DNA from: Desulfovibrio sp. Huiquan2017
Lineage (GTDB): Bacteria > Desulfobacterota > Desulfovibrionia > Desulfovibrionales > Desulfovibrionaceae
Reading direction: 5' to 3'
NCBI RefSeq assembly: GCF_017351175.1
Contig: NZ_JAFMPN010000014.1
Span: 2,366-66,365 of the forward strand
Length of the DNA: 64,000 nt
The translations under genes were made by a program, and so were the position numbers. The notes under the pieces are model-generated. The model saw nothing but the letters and a program-made list of their open reading frames with translations. It had not been told where the DNA came from and did no database searches. This document shows, piece by piece, positions 47,792 to 55,726 of this stretch; position 1 is the stretch's first letter; every line of letters starts with the position of its first letter.

Positions 47792-49399
47792 TCAGCAGAG
47801 TCCTTCCCAGCAGAGCTCCAGGTGTTTTTCCTCGATTCGTCGAGTGGCCAGGCTGACGCCCACGGCCAGGACCAGGGAAACGGGCAGGGCGACCACGTTG
47901 GGATCGACCCATTGCATAAGCCACACCCAGGAGCCGGGCACGGCGTCGGCCACCAGGGTGGCCTTGCCGAACAGGGCCTGGCACAGCCCGATGAAGCCTG
48001 CTTCCTTAAGGTGGATGAAGAGCAGCCAGAACATGGAGAAGCAGAATCCGCCGACCATGGAAATCTTGGCGCCGGTCTTGGTCATGCCCTTCCAATACAG
48101 GCCGAGCACGTAGATGGGCAGAAACGAAGCCGCGCACAAGCCGAAGAAAAAGGCGGTGGCCCGGGCGATGACTCCGCCGGGCAGCAGCCAGGCCCAGACC
48201 AGGGTGGCGGCGATGGCCACGGTCACGCCAAGGCGATTGAGCTTCATGGACGAGCCGTTGTCGCCCACATTGACGTATTGTTCCAGGAAATCACGGGAAA
48301 GGGAGGTGCCGCCCACGTGGTATTGGGAGCTCATGGTGGACATGGCTGCCGCAAACATGGCCACGAGGAACAGGCCGGAGAACCAGCCGGGCATGACCTT
48401 GTCGATGTACAGGGGAATGATGCTGTCGAAATTGCCCCCGGCCATGGCGATGGCGATCTTGCCGAATTTCTGGAAGAAGACCACGTTGGACAGAGCTCCG
48501 GCGACAAAGGCCACGCCGGTCATGAGCAGGATGAAAACGCCGCCGATGGCCACGGCCCGGTTAAGCTCGCGGTCCGAAGGCACGGTCATGTAGCGGATGG
48601 CCAATTGCGGCTGCGCCAGTACGCCGATGCCCACGCCGTAAATGATGGTCGTGTACACGGTCAGACCGATGGGCGACTGGACATGCGGCCCGGTGGTCCA
48701 ACCGGTCAGGCCGCCCTGGACCAGTTTGGCCGGAATCATGGCGGCCATGTTCGTCAGCGCCTGATGCGCCTGGGGCACTCCTCCGAGCATGGCATAGGTG
48801 GTGACGATGAGGATGAGCATCATAACGGCCATGATGGTCCCCTGAAAAGCATCGGTGTACATGACCGCTTTGAGCCCTCCGGTGATCACGTACAGGGCCA
48901 CGATGGCGGTAACTACAAGCAGCCAGACGCCGTAGGAAATGGCCGGGAAGGCCACTTCGAGCATGCGGCAGATGCCGATCAGCACGGCCGCCGCATAGAC
49001 CGGGATGAACACGAAGATGACCACGCCCGAGAACTGCTGGATGAATCTGGAGCCGTAGCGCCTGCCCAGGAATTCGGGAAAGGTATGCGAATCGAGCGCC
49101 AACCCCATACGTCGGGTGCGCTTTCCGAAAAAGACCATGGCCACGAAAATGCCCACAAAGATGGTCAGGAAGGTCAGCCAAAGCAAGGACATGCCAAACA
49201 TGCCCGAGACGCCGCCGAAACCGACGATGGCCGAGGTGGAGACAAAGGTCGCCCCGTAGGACATGGCCAGGACGAACGGGTTCATGGCCCGTCCGGCAAG
49301 CATGTAATCCGTGGATTCCCGGGTTTTGAGCCAGGCCCGGTAGCCGAGGTAGAATATGACGCCGAGATAAAGGAGAACGCCGATGATCTTGCCGGTCAT
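47792..49399 (-). CDS. sodium:solute symporter family protein
   Basis: A 535-residue SSS-family transporter with about 13 hydrophobic segments; conserved stretches include YGATFVSTSAIVGFGGVSG near the first helices and the family signature around MFAAAMSTMSSQYHVGGTSLSRD. It should use the sodium gradient to import a small solute. The start overlaps the stop of a small membrane protein gene in ATGA. The Phe-codon attenuator upstream suggests phenylalanine or a related aromatic compound as substrate; this is inference from regulation only, since many SSS members carry carboxylates. Confidence 0.92.
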   Translation of the reverse strand: MTGKIIGVLLYLGVIFYLGYRAWLKTRESTDYMLAGRAMNPFVLAMSYGATFVSTSAIVGFGGVSGMFGMSLLWLTFLTIFVGIFVAMVFFGKRTRRMGLALDSHTFPEFLGRRYGSRFIQQFSGVVIFVFIPVYAAAVLIGICRMLEVAFPAISYGVWLLVVTAIVALYVITGGLKAVMYTDAFQGTIMAVMMLILIVTTYAMLGGVPQAHQALTNMAAMIPAKLVQGGLTGWTTGPHVQSPIGLTVYTTIIYGVGIGVLAQPQLAIRYMTVPSDRELNRAVAIGGVFILLMTGVAFVAGALSNVVFFQKFGKIAIAMAGGNFDSIIPLYIDKVMPGWFSGLFLVAMFAAAMSTMSSQYHVGGTSLSRDFLEQYVNVGDNGSSMKLNRLGVTVAIAATLVWAWLLPGGVIARATAFFFGLCAASFLPIYVLGLYWKGMTKTGAKISMVGGFCFSMFWLLFIHLKEAGFIGLCQALFGKATLVADAVPGSWVWLMQWVDPNVVALPVSLVLAVGVSLATRRIEEKHLELCWEGLC

Positions 49400-49533
49400 G
49401 ACGCCCCTCCGCCGTTTTTGTCGGTTCCCCTGTTATTCCAATTCACAATTCCGTAAACGACACACAGAACCGTCGCCGCAACGGACAGCCAGAAGGCCAG
49501 CGCGATCTCTACACTCCCCAGTCCAAGCATCAT
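49396..49533 (-). CDS. symporter small accessory membrane protein
   Basis: A 45-residue protein with one membrane segment (EIALAFWLSVAATVLCVVYG) and a hydrophilic tail ending NNRGTDKNGGGAS. Translationally coupled small single-pass proteins of this kind accompany many SSS transporters in anaerobes. ATG 49533 or 49530 may be used; an AGGGG lies upstream. It is the first structural gene after the attenuator. Confidence 0.8.
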   Translation of the reverse strand: MMLGLGSVEIALAFWLSVAATVLCVVYGIVNWNNRGTDKNGGGAS

Positions 49534-49574
49534 GATGTCGCCCCTTGATTGCGGGCCGGAAGCGCGCCTTTGGC

Positions 49575-49611
49575 CAAACAAAAGGGCCGCAGACTTGTCG
49601 CCTGCGGCCCT
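49575..49611 (-). terminator. attenuator terminator (3:4 helix) upstream of the symporter genes
   Basis: On the minus strand AGGGCCGCAG (49611-49602) pairs with CTGCGGCCCT (49592-49583), 10 perfect bp, followed by TTTTGTTT. It is 42 bases upstream of the first structural gene. The 5' arm overlaps CCGCAGGCG (49607-49599), which can pair instead with CGCCTGCGG (49664-49656) in the leader peptide region. Confidence 0.85.
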
Positions 49612-49636
49612 GGTTGTGGATGAAACTACTGATCAG

Positions 49637-49720
49637 CTACACGCACACCTCGAAACCGCAGGCGCTTCTAAAAAAGCGAAAGCTAAAAAAGGAACGGGTG
49701 CGGTTGAGGTATGATTGCAT
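49637..49720 (-). CDS. Phe-rich leader peptide of an amino-acid attenuator
   Basis: A 27-codon frame starting MQSYLNRTR; residues 11, 12, 14, 16 and 17 are Phe, all TTT codons, with a sixth Phe at 23, and it stops at TAG 49637-49639. AGGA lies 7 bases before the ATG. AACCGCA (codons 6-8, 49705-49699) pairs with TGCGGTT (codons 21-23, 49660-49654) as helix 1:2; the latter overlaps the strand that forms antiterminator helix 2:3. A ribosome stalled at the Phe codons would cover strand 1 and free strand 2, the textbook design of Phe attenuators. Confidence 0.8.
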   Translation of the reverse strand: MQSYLNRTRSFFSFRFFRSACGFEVCV

Positions 49721-50033
49721 ATATTTTTCCTAGCCGCCAATCCGGTAAAAGTCAAGGGGGGCGGGGGAAGAGGGCGGGGCAGGGCGGCCAAAGGGGTGGG
49801 GTGGGACGATCAATACGTTTGACGTCTTGGTTGAGACGATTTCCAAATATATACATTACATGTAAATTCAGACAGTTAAAACTATCCTTGACAGGGAATG
49901 GAGTGATGTGTTTTGGTGACTCCCCTTTGCTATTCGGTATTATTGCCTGAATTGTGAAAGTTTCGGAGACATGCTCCGAGCGGTCTGTCCGCAAGATGAC
50001 TTTTTTGGCAACTAACGAGAGAGGATACCTGTC
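49721..50033. other. divergent regulatory region between symporter and glutamate synthase
   Basis: No structural gene. On the minus side TTGACT (49755-49750) with TAGGAA 17 bases on is a possible promoter, though it would start RNA almost at the leader ATG. A G-rich tract spans 49756-49807. Toward gltB there are a TTGACA (49888-49893) without a good -10, the palindrome TTACATGTAA (49856-49865) and two small hairpins (CGGAG-ACATG-CTCCG near 49965 and GCGG-TCTGT-CCGC near 49980). Confidence 0.5.
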
Positions 50034-51563
50034 TTGCTTTTTCAGCCCATCAACAAGAATTACCATGAGTTCTGTATTCAACGGGACCCGGAGCTGTGCA
50101 TTAACTGCAAGGTCTGCGTCCGCCAGTGTTCATACGAGGCTCACTATTGGGATGAAGCCCGGCAAAAAGTCATGCACGACAATTCCAAGTGCATCGGCTG
50201 TCACCGTTGCGAGGCCCTGTGCCCCACCGCGGCCCTGAACATCATCAAGAAGCCGTCGGATTTCAGGACGAACAGCCTGTGGCGTCCTGTGTTCCTGCAA
50301 AACATCTACAAACAGGCGGACACCGGCGGCGTACTCCTGGCGGGCATGGGTTCCCCGGTGGATATCCCGGTCTACTGGGACCGCATGCTGCTTGATGCCA
50401 GCCAGGTGACCAACCCGTCCATCGACCCCTTACGCGAGCCCATGGAGCTGAAGACTTTCCTGGGCGCCAAGCCGCGCAAAGTGGAGATAGAAACGGACCG
50501 GAAGACCGGCAGGACGACCCTCAAAACCAAACTGACCCCGCAGCTCGAACTGGACGTGCCGATCATGTTCGCGGCCATGAGCTTTGGGGCCATCAACTTC
50601 AATCTCCACCGGGCCATGGCCCGTGCGGCCACCGAGTGCGGAACCTATTACAACACCGGCGAAGGCGGCCTGCACAAGACCTTATATAAATACGGCGAGC
50701 ACACCATCGTCCAGGTGGCCTCGGGGCGCTTCGGCGTGCACCGTGACTACCTCCGGGCGGGCGCGGCCATTGAAATCAAGGTGGGGCAGGGCGCCAAGCC
50801 CGGCATCGGCGGGCACCTGCCCGGCGGCAAGGTCAACGACAAGGTTTCCGAGACCCGCATGATCCCCATCGGGTCCGACGCCATCTCCCCGGCCCCGCAC
50901 CATGACATCTACTCCATCGAGGATCTGCTTCAGCTCATCTACGCCCTGAAGGAAGCCTCGGAATACAAGGCCCCGGTCTCGGTAAAGATCGCGGCCGTGC
51001 ACAATGTCGCCGCCATCGCCTCGGGCATCGCCCGGGCGGGTGCCGACATCATCACCATCGACGGCATGCGCGGCGGCACGGGCGCGGCCCCGGCCATGAT
51101 CCGCGACAACGTGGGCATCCCCATTGAGCTGGCCCTGGCCCAAGTGGATCAGAGGCTGCGCGACGAGGGCATCCGCAACAAGGTCTCGGTGGTGGCGGCT
51201 GGCGGCATCCGCTGTTCCGGCGACGTCATCAAGGCCATCGCGCTGGGCGCGGACGCCGTGTATATCGGCACGGCCACACTCATCGCCGTGGGCTGCACCA
51301 TCTGCGGCCGCTGCTACACCGGCAAATGCCCATGGGGTATCGCCACCAACGACCCCAAGCTGTCCAAGCGCCAAAACCCGGACATCGCGGCCAGGAAGCT
51401 GGCCAACCTGATCCGTGCCTGGGGGCACGAGATCGAGGAGATGCTCGGCGGCATGGGGCTCAACTCCATCGAGTCCCTGCGCGGCAACCGTGACAAGCTC
51501 AGGGGCGTCGGCCTTTCCGACACCGAACTCGACATCCTCGGCATCAAGCATGCCGGGCGTTAA
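50034..51563 (+). CDS. archaeal-type glutamate synthase, FMN-binding synthase subunit with ferredoxin domain
   Basis: This subunit condenses ammonia with 2-oxoglutarate to glutamate on FMN. The 509-residue protein begins with two [4Fe-4S] motifs (CINCKVCVRQC and CIGCHRCEALC, about residues 22-66), then a TIM-barrel synthase domain with GEGGLHKTLYKYG, GGHLPGGKV, DGMRGGTGAAP and AAGGIRCSGDVIKAIALGADAVYIG, and a [3Fe-4S]-type motif CTICGRCYTGKCPWGI. The start is TTG 50034 with GAGAGG upstream. It leads five co-directional genes that split the functions of bacterial GltBD. Confidence 0.93.
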   Translation: MLFQPINKNYHEFCIQRDPELCINCKVCVRQCSYEAHYWDEARQKVMHDNSKCIGCHRCEALCPTAALNIIKKPSDFRTNSLWRPVFLQNIYKQADTGGVLLAGMGSPVDIPVYWDRMLLDASQVTNPSIDPLREPMELKTFLGAKPRKVEIETDRKTGRTTLKTKLTPQLELDVPIMFAAMSFGAINFNLHRAMARAATECGTYYNTGEGGLHKTLYKYGEHTIVQVASGRFGVHRDYLRAGAAIEIKVGQGAKPGIGGHLPGGKVNDKVSETRMIPIGSDAISPAPHHDIYSIEDLLQLIYALKEASEYKAPVSVKIAAVHNVAAIASGIARAGADIITIDGMRGGTGAAPAMIRDNVGIPIELALAQVDQRLRDEGIRNKVSVVAAGGIRCSGDVIKAIALGADAVYIGTATLIAVGCTICGRCYTGKCPWGIATNDPKLSKRQNPDIAARKLANLIRAWGHEIEEMLGGMGLNSIESLRGNRDKLRGVGLSDTELDILGIKHAGR

Positions 51564-51575
51564 GCGGAGGACGTC

Positions 51576-52022
51576 ATGAAGAGAGTCTATCCGGACAAGG
51601 AATACTGTATCGGCTGCCACCTCTGCGAAGTGGCCTGCATCACCGCCCACTCCAGATCCAAGGACGCGATCATCGCCTTTCGCGAGGAACGGACCAAGGA
51701 CGGACTGACCGCCTGCAAAAAGGTCTTTGAAAAGGGCGACATCTGCGTAGCCATCTCCTGCCGTCATTGCGACGAACCGTCCTGTGTGGCCGCCTGCATC
51801 TCCGGCGGCCTGCATAAGGACCCGGAGACGGGCCGCACCGTCTATGATCGCGACAAATGCGTGGGCTGCTGGTCTTGCCTGATGGCCTGTCCTTACGGAG
51901 CCATAAAGCGGCACCCGACCGAGAACAAGATCGTCAAGTGCGACCTGTGCGAAGGGCGCGAGGGCGGACCGGCCTGCGTGGCCGCGTGCCCGAACCAGGC
52001 CCTGAAATTCGAGGAAAGATAG
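51576..52022 (+). CDS. four-cluster ferredoxin-like electron-transfer subunit
   Basis: A 148-residue polyferredoxin of the CooF/HycB/DmsB type with four Cys motifs: CIGCHLCEVAC, CRHCDEPSCVAAC, CVGCWSCLMAC and CDLCEGREGGPACVAAC, so up to four [4Fe-4S] clusters. Placed between the synthase and an FAD oxidoreductase, it probably relays electrons between them. The mix of donors (NAD(P)H or ferredoxin) is not determinable from sequence. Confidence 0.9.
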   Translation: MKRVYPDKEYCIGCHLCEVACITAHSRSKDAIIAFREERTKDGLTACKKVFEKGDICVAISCRHCDEPSCVAACISGGLHKDPETGRTVYDRDKCVGCWSCLMACPYGAIKRHPTENKIVKCDLCEGREGGPACVAACPNQALKFEER

Positions 52023-52031
52023 GGAGCGACC

Positions 52032-53318
52032 ATGAAATATGTCATCATCGGCAACGGCATCGCCTCCATCGGAGCCATCGAGGGCATCCGCAAGGTCGAT
52101 ACTGAAAACGAGATCCTGATCATCGGGGCCGAGGACGCCCCGGCTTACGGCCGCCCGCTCATTTCCTACCTGCTGGCGGGCAAGATCGGCCCGGACCGCC
52201 TTGCGCTTCGACCCCGGGAATTCTACGAGAAAAGCAATGTCTCCCTGATGCTCGGCACCAAGGTCACGGCCATCGACGCCGGGGCCAAGACCGTGACCAC
52301 GGACAAGGGCGACACCGTGGAATTCGAAAACCTGCTTATCGCTACCGGCGGCATTCCGTTCACCCCGCCCATTCCGGGCTCCGACGGCGCCGACGTGTAC
52401 AACTTTACCAACTTGGCCCACGCCCATACGCTCATCTCCAAGGCCAAGGAGATAAAGCGGGCGGTGGTCATCGGCGGCGGGCTCATCGGGCTGAAGGCCG
52501 GCGAGTCCCTGTTCGACCGGGGTGTGGACGTGACCATCCTGGAGCTTTCGCCGCGCATCCTGAGTCTGGCCTTTGACGAAAACGCGGCCTCTCTGGCGAG
52601 CTCCCGCCTGGCCGAGGTCGGCCTGAACGTGCGTTGCGGCGTGTCCGCCAAGGAGATCCAACGCGATCAGGAGGGCAACCTCAAGGGAGTGCATCTGACC
52701 GACGGCGATTTCCTGCAATGCGACGTGGTGGTCATCGCCATCGGCGTGGTGCCCAACTACAACCTGGCCAAGGAAGCCGGGATCGCCGTGGACCGGGGCA
52801 TCAAGGTGGACGAGCACATGCGCACCGGCGCGGACGGCGTGTTCGCGGCGGGCGACGTGGCCCAGGCCAAGGACCTCCTGTTCGGCGAGGACCGCGTCAT
52901 CCCCATCTGGACCAACGCCTACAACCAGGGGTTCTGCGCGGGCAAGAACATGGCGGGCAAAGCCACTCCGTTCACCGGCTCCCTGTCCATGAACTCCATT
53001 TCCTTCTACGGCCTGCCGACCATCTCCGTGGGCACGGTCAATCCGCCCGAGGGCGACGACACCTACGATGTGGCCGTCTCCCTGGACGAAAAGAAGAAAA
53101 GCTACCGTAAGCTCGTCTTCCACAACGACCGTCTGGTCGGCTACGTGCTGGTGGGCGACATTGACATGGCGGGCATGTACACCGCCTTCGTCAAGTTCCA
53201 GTTGGCCGTGCCCGAGGACGCCAAGAAGCAAATCCTGGCCGGAGCGCCCGACGTGCTCATGTGGCCGGACGATTTCTTCAAGGAAACCTGGAACCCCGGC
53301 GTAGTCGAGCCCGATTAA
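52032..53318 (+). CDS. NAD(P)/FAD-dependent oxidoreductase
   Basis: A 428-residue pyridine-nucleotide disulfide-type oxidoreductase without the redox Cys pair: FAD motif IIGNGIASIGAIEGI at the N-terminus, NAD(P) motif VVIGGGLIGLKAGES near residue 140, and the second FAD motif GVFAAGDVAQA near 270. It takes the role of GltD by feeding electrons to the synthase, inferred from operon position. Confidence 0.9.
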   Translation: MKYVIIGNGIASIGAIEGIRKVDTENEILIIGAEDAPAYGRPLISYLLAGKIGPDRLALRPREFYEKSNVSLMLGTKVTAIDAGAKTVTTDKGDTVEFENLLIATGGIPFTPPIPGSDGADVYNFTNLAHAHTLISKAKEIKRAVVIGGGLIGLKAGESLFDRGVDVTILELSPRILSLAFDENAASLASSRLAEVGLNVRCGVSAKEIQRDQEGNLKGVHLTDGDFLQCDVVVIAIGVVPNYNLAKEAGIAVDRGIKVDEHMRTGADGVFAAGDVAQAKDLLFGEDRVIPIWTNAYNQGFCAGKNMAGKATPFTGSLSMNSISFYGLPTISVGTVNPPEGDDTYDVAVSLDEKKKSYRKLVFHNDRLVGYVLVGDIDMAGMYTAFVKFQLAVPEDAKKQILAGAPDVLMWPDDFFKETWNPGVVEPD

Positions 53319-53329
53319 AGGATTAGGCA

Positions 53330-54427
53330 ATGAAAGCACCTGAAAGATATTACGATTTCCAGAAGGATATCTCCGGCTGCGGGATATTCGGCGTCATCAA
53401 CAAGAAGCGGGGCCTGATCCCGGGCGACATTCCCATCCAGGCCATGACCTGCATGCATGACCGGGGCAACGGCCTGGGCGGCGGCTTCGCGGCCTACGGC
53501 ATCTATCCCGAACACGCCGAAAAATACTGCTTCCACATGATGTGCGACGACGACGCGGCCATCAAGGGCTCCGAGGAAATGATCAAGCAGTACTTCGACC
53601 TGCATTTCTACGAACCCATTCCCACCCGGCGGACCCTGGCCATCCCGCGCCCTCCCAAGTTCAACCGCTATTTCGTGACCGTGCCCGAAAAACCGGAAAA
53701 CGAGTTCCGCGAATTGCCGGAAGAGGATTACGTGGTGGCCGTGGTCATGAAGATCAACACCACCGTGGGCGGGGCCTTTGTGGTTTCTTCGGGCAAAAAT
53801 ATGGGCGCCTTCAAGGGCGTGGGCTTTCCCGAGGACATCGCCGACTTCTTCCGCCTGGAGGAATACAGCGCCTACATCTGGACCGGCCACAACCGCTTTC
53901 CGACCAACACCCCGGGCTGGTGGGGCGGGGCGCATCCGTTCACCATCCTGAACTGGTCCATCGTACATAACGGCGAGATATCCTCTTACGGAATCAACCG
54001 CCGTTACCTGTGCGAACACGACTATCTCTGCACCATGATGACCGACACCGAAGTCGTGGCCTACGAGTTGGACATGCTTATTCGCAAGCACGGCCTGTCC
54101 TGGGAACTGGCCGCCAAGGTCTTCGCCCCGCCGTTCTGGGACGAGATCAAGCACATGGATGCGGAGGACAGGGAACTTTACACCACCTTGCGCGCCACTT
54201 ACGGCCCGGCCATGCTCAACGGTCCCTTCGCCATTCTGGTGGCCGACAACACCCGGCTCATGGGCCTCAACGATCGCATCAAGCTCCGGCCTCTGCTGGT
54301 GGCCGAAAAGGACGACATGGTCTTCATGTCGAGCGAGGAATCGGCCGTGCGTGACGTTTGTCCCGAACTGGACCGAGTCTGGATGCCCAAGGCGGGCGAA
54401 CCCGTCATCGTGGATCTGGAGGATTAG
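53330..54427 (+). CDS. class II glutamine amidotransferase subunit of glutamate synthase
   Basis: A 365-residue Ntn-type glutaminase that releases ammonia from glutamine. The nucleophile is Cys17 in DISGCGIFGVI; Cys must be N-terminal for activity, so removal of 16 residues is predicted, as with the GltB propeptide. Further motifs are HDRGNGLGGGF, WTGHNRFPTNTPGWWGGAHPF and VHNGEISSYG (Asn and Gly of the oxyanion hole). The next gene starts directly after its stop. Confidence 0.92.
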   Translation: MKAPERYYDFQKDISGCGIFGVINKKRGLIPGDIPIQAMTCMHDRGNGLGGGFAAYGIYPEHAEKYCFHMMCDDDAAIKGSEEMIKQYFDLHFYEPIPTRRTLAIPRPPKFNRYFVTVPEKPENEFRELPEEDYVVAVVMKINTTVGGAFVVSSGKNMGAFKGVGFPEDIADFFRLEEYSAYIWTGHNRFPTNTPGWWGGAHPFTILNWSIVHNGEISSYGINRRYLCEHDYLCTMMTDTEVVAYELDMLIRKHGLSWELAAKVFAPPFWDEIKHMDAEDRELYTTLRATYGPAMLNGPFAILVADNTRLMGLNDRIKLRPLLVAEKDDMVFMSSEESAVRDVCPELDRVWMPKAGEPVIVDLED

Positions 54428-55189
54428 ATGGCAGCCAAGAGAAAACAGAAGACCCTCACGGCAGGGCGGACATACTACAGGCAGTTCAACGAAGAGATTC
54501 GAGCCCTGGTCAGGGAAGGCGTGACTGACTTCACCATCAAGGAATGCAACGGCCAGCGTTACCTGGCCACCGCGCTCGACGGCGATTTCAACTTCGACAT
54601 CTACGGAGTTCCCGGCCAGGACCTGGGCGCGTTCATGCGCGGCCCGCACATCCGGGTGCACAACAACGCCCAGGACGGCGTGGGCAACACCATGGACAAC
54701 GGCCGGATCATCATCGAGGGCATGGCGGGCGACGTCATCGGTTACGCCATGCGCGGGGGCGAAATCTTCATCAAGGGCGACGTGGGATACCGCGTTGGCA
54801 TCCACATGAAGGCCTACCTCGAACACCAGCCCAGGATCGTAGTCGGCGGCAAGGCGGGCGACTTCCTCGGTGAATACATGGCCGGTGGAATTATTTTGCT
54901 CTTGGGTATGTTTTCTGATAAGCCTGATGCGCCCGTTGCGGGACGAAGTCTTGGAACGGGCATGCATGGTGGCGTGATCTATGTCCGCGGCCCCGTTCCC
55001 GAAGACCAGCTTGGTCCCGGACTTACGGCCACCCCCGTGGACGCCGACGACCTCAACGTCATTGAAGGTCTGGTCAATGAATACGCCAAGGAATTGAAGC
55101 TGGACAGCAAGGCGATTTTAAGCGAGAACTTCGTGAAAATTCGTCCGTTTTCGCACAGGCCGTACGGTAACCTGTACGTCCCTTGCTAG
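54428..55189 (+). CDS. GXGXG-repeat subunit of glutamate synthase
   Basis: A 253-residue protein corresponding to the C-terminal beta-helix domain of GltB. Repeating GXXG turns are visible from about residue 75 to 200 (MDNGRIIIEGMAGDVIGYA, GGEIFIKGDVGYRVG, KAGDFLGEYMAGGIILLLG). This domain is structural and channels ammonia in the bacterial enzyme. It ends the five-gene glutamate synthase operon, and yajC follows after 42 bases. Confidence 0.92.
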   Translation: MAAKRKQKTLTAGRTYYRQFNEEIRALVREGVTDFTIKECNGQRYLATALDGDFNFDIYGVPGQDLGAFMRGPHIRVHNNAQDGVGNTMDNGRIIIEGMAGDVIGYAMRGGEIFIKGDVGYRVGIHMKAYLEHQPRIVVGGKAGDFLGEYMAGGIILLLGMFSDKPDAPVAGRSLGTGMHGGVIYVRGPVPEDQLGPGLTATPVDADDLNVIEGLVNEYAKELKLDSKAILSENFVKIRPFSHRPYGNLYVPC

Positions 55190-55231
55190 ACGGCGGGGAA
55201 GATACAACACTCATTACCTCTGGAGGAACCA

Positions 55232-55597
55232 ATGTTCTTCGATTCCGTAGCCTACGCCATGGCTCCGCCCGCGGGCGGCGATGGTGGCGCCGCAGGCGGC
55301 CTCGGCGGCATCCTGGGCGGCCCGCTGCCCATGCTGATCCTGATGTTCGCCATCTTCTACTTCCTGCTCATTCGTCCGCAGCAGAAGAAGCAAAAGGCCC
55401 ATCGGGCCATGCTCGACGCTCTCAAGAAGGGTGACAAGGTCTGGACCAATGGCGGCATCCTCGGAACCATTACCGATATCGATGGCGACAATATGACCAT
55501 CGAGATCGCTTCCGGCGTCCACGTCGTCATCAAGCGCGGCTTTGTCGCCGACAAGGACGGCGGCGCGGTGCCCGCAACGGACAAAAAGAAGAAGTAG
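55232..55597 (+). CDS. yajC: preprotein translocase subunit YajC
   Basis: A 121-residue single-pass protein that associates with SecDF and SecYEG. A Gly/Ala-rich N-terminus precedes the membrane segment MLILMFAIFYFLLIRPQQKK, followed by the cytoplasmic domain (GDKVWTNGGILGTITDIDGD). GGAGG lies upstream of the ATG. It is followed by secD and secF. Confidence 0.95.
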   Translation: MFFDSVAYAMAPPAGGDGGAAGGLGGILGGPLPMLILMFAIFYFLLIRPQQKKQKAHRAMLDALKKGDKVWTNGGILGTITDIDGDNMTIEIASGVHVVIKRGFVADKDGGAVPATDKKKK

Positions 55598-55611
55598 GTT
55601 CTTGCGCCAGT

Positions 55612-55692
55612 ACCTGAGACTTCCGTGCGGATCGGACCACACCCGTAAGGTGGCCCGATCCGCGCTTGCGTTTGTCGCCGATTCTCTCAGGT
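55612..55692 (+). ncRNA. structured intercistronic RNA element between yajC and secD
   Basis: ACCTGAGA (55612-55619) and TCTCAGGT (55685-55692) are perfect 8-bp complements enclosing a second perfect 9-bp stem GCGGATCGG/CCGATCCGC (55627-55635 with 55655-55663), itself capped by CCAC/GTGG. There is no T-tract, so it is not a simple terminator. Function unknown; regulation or mRNA processing is possible. Confidence 0.5.
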
Positions 55693-55726
55693 GGGTAGCA
55701 ACTAGTTTGTATTACAGGGAGATTTC

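Noticed and set aside
49981-50015. A second leader peptide and terminator in front of the glutamate synthase operon
   Set aside because: A 14-codon frame from ATG 49971, a GCGG/CCGC hairpin and a T6 run exist, but the stem is short, the T-run is eight bases away, and no alternative pairing is visible.
50682-53339. An 885-codon open frame on the minus strand, antisense to the glutamate synthase genes
   Set aside because: It is a mirror of GC-rich coding DNA on the plus strand, where all five frames carry clear family motifs. The antisense product has low-complexity His/Gly/Asp-rich sequence and no domain.
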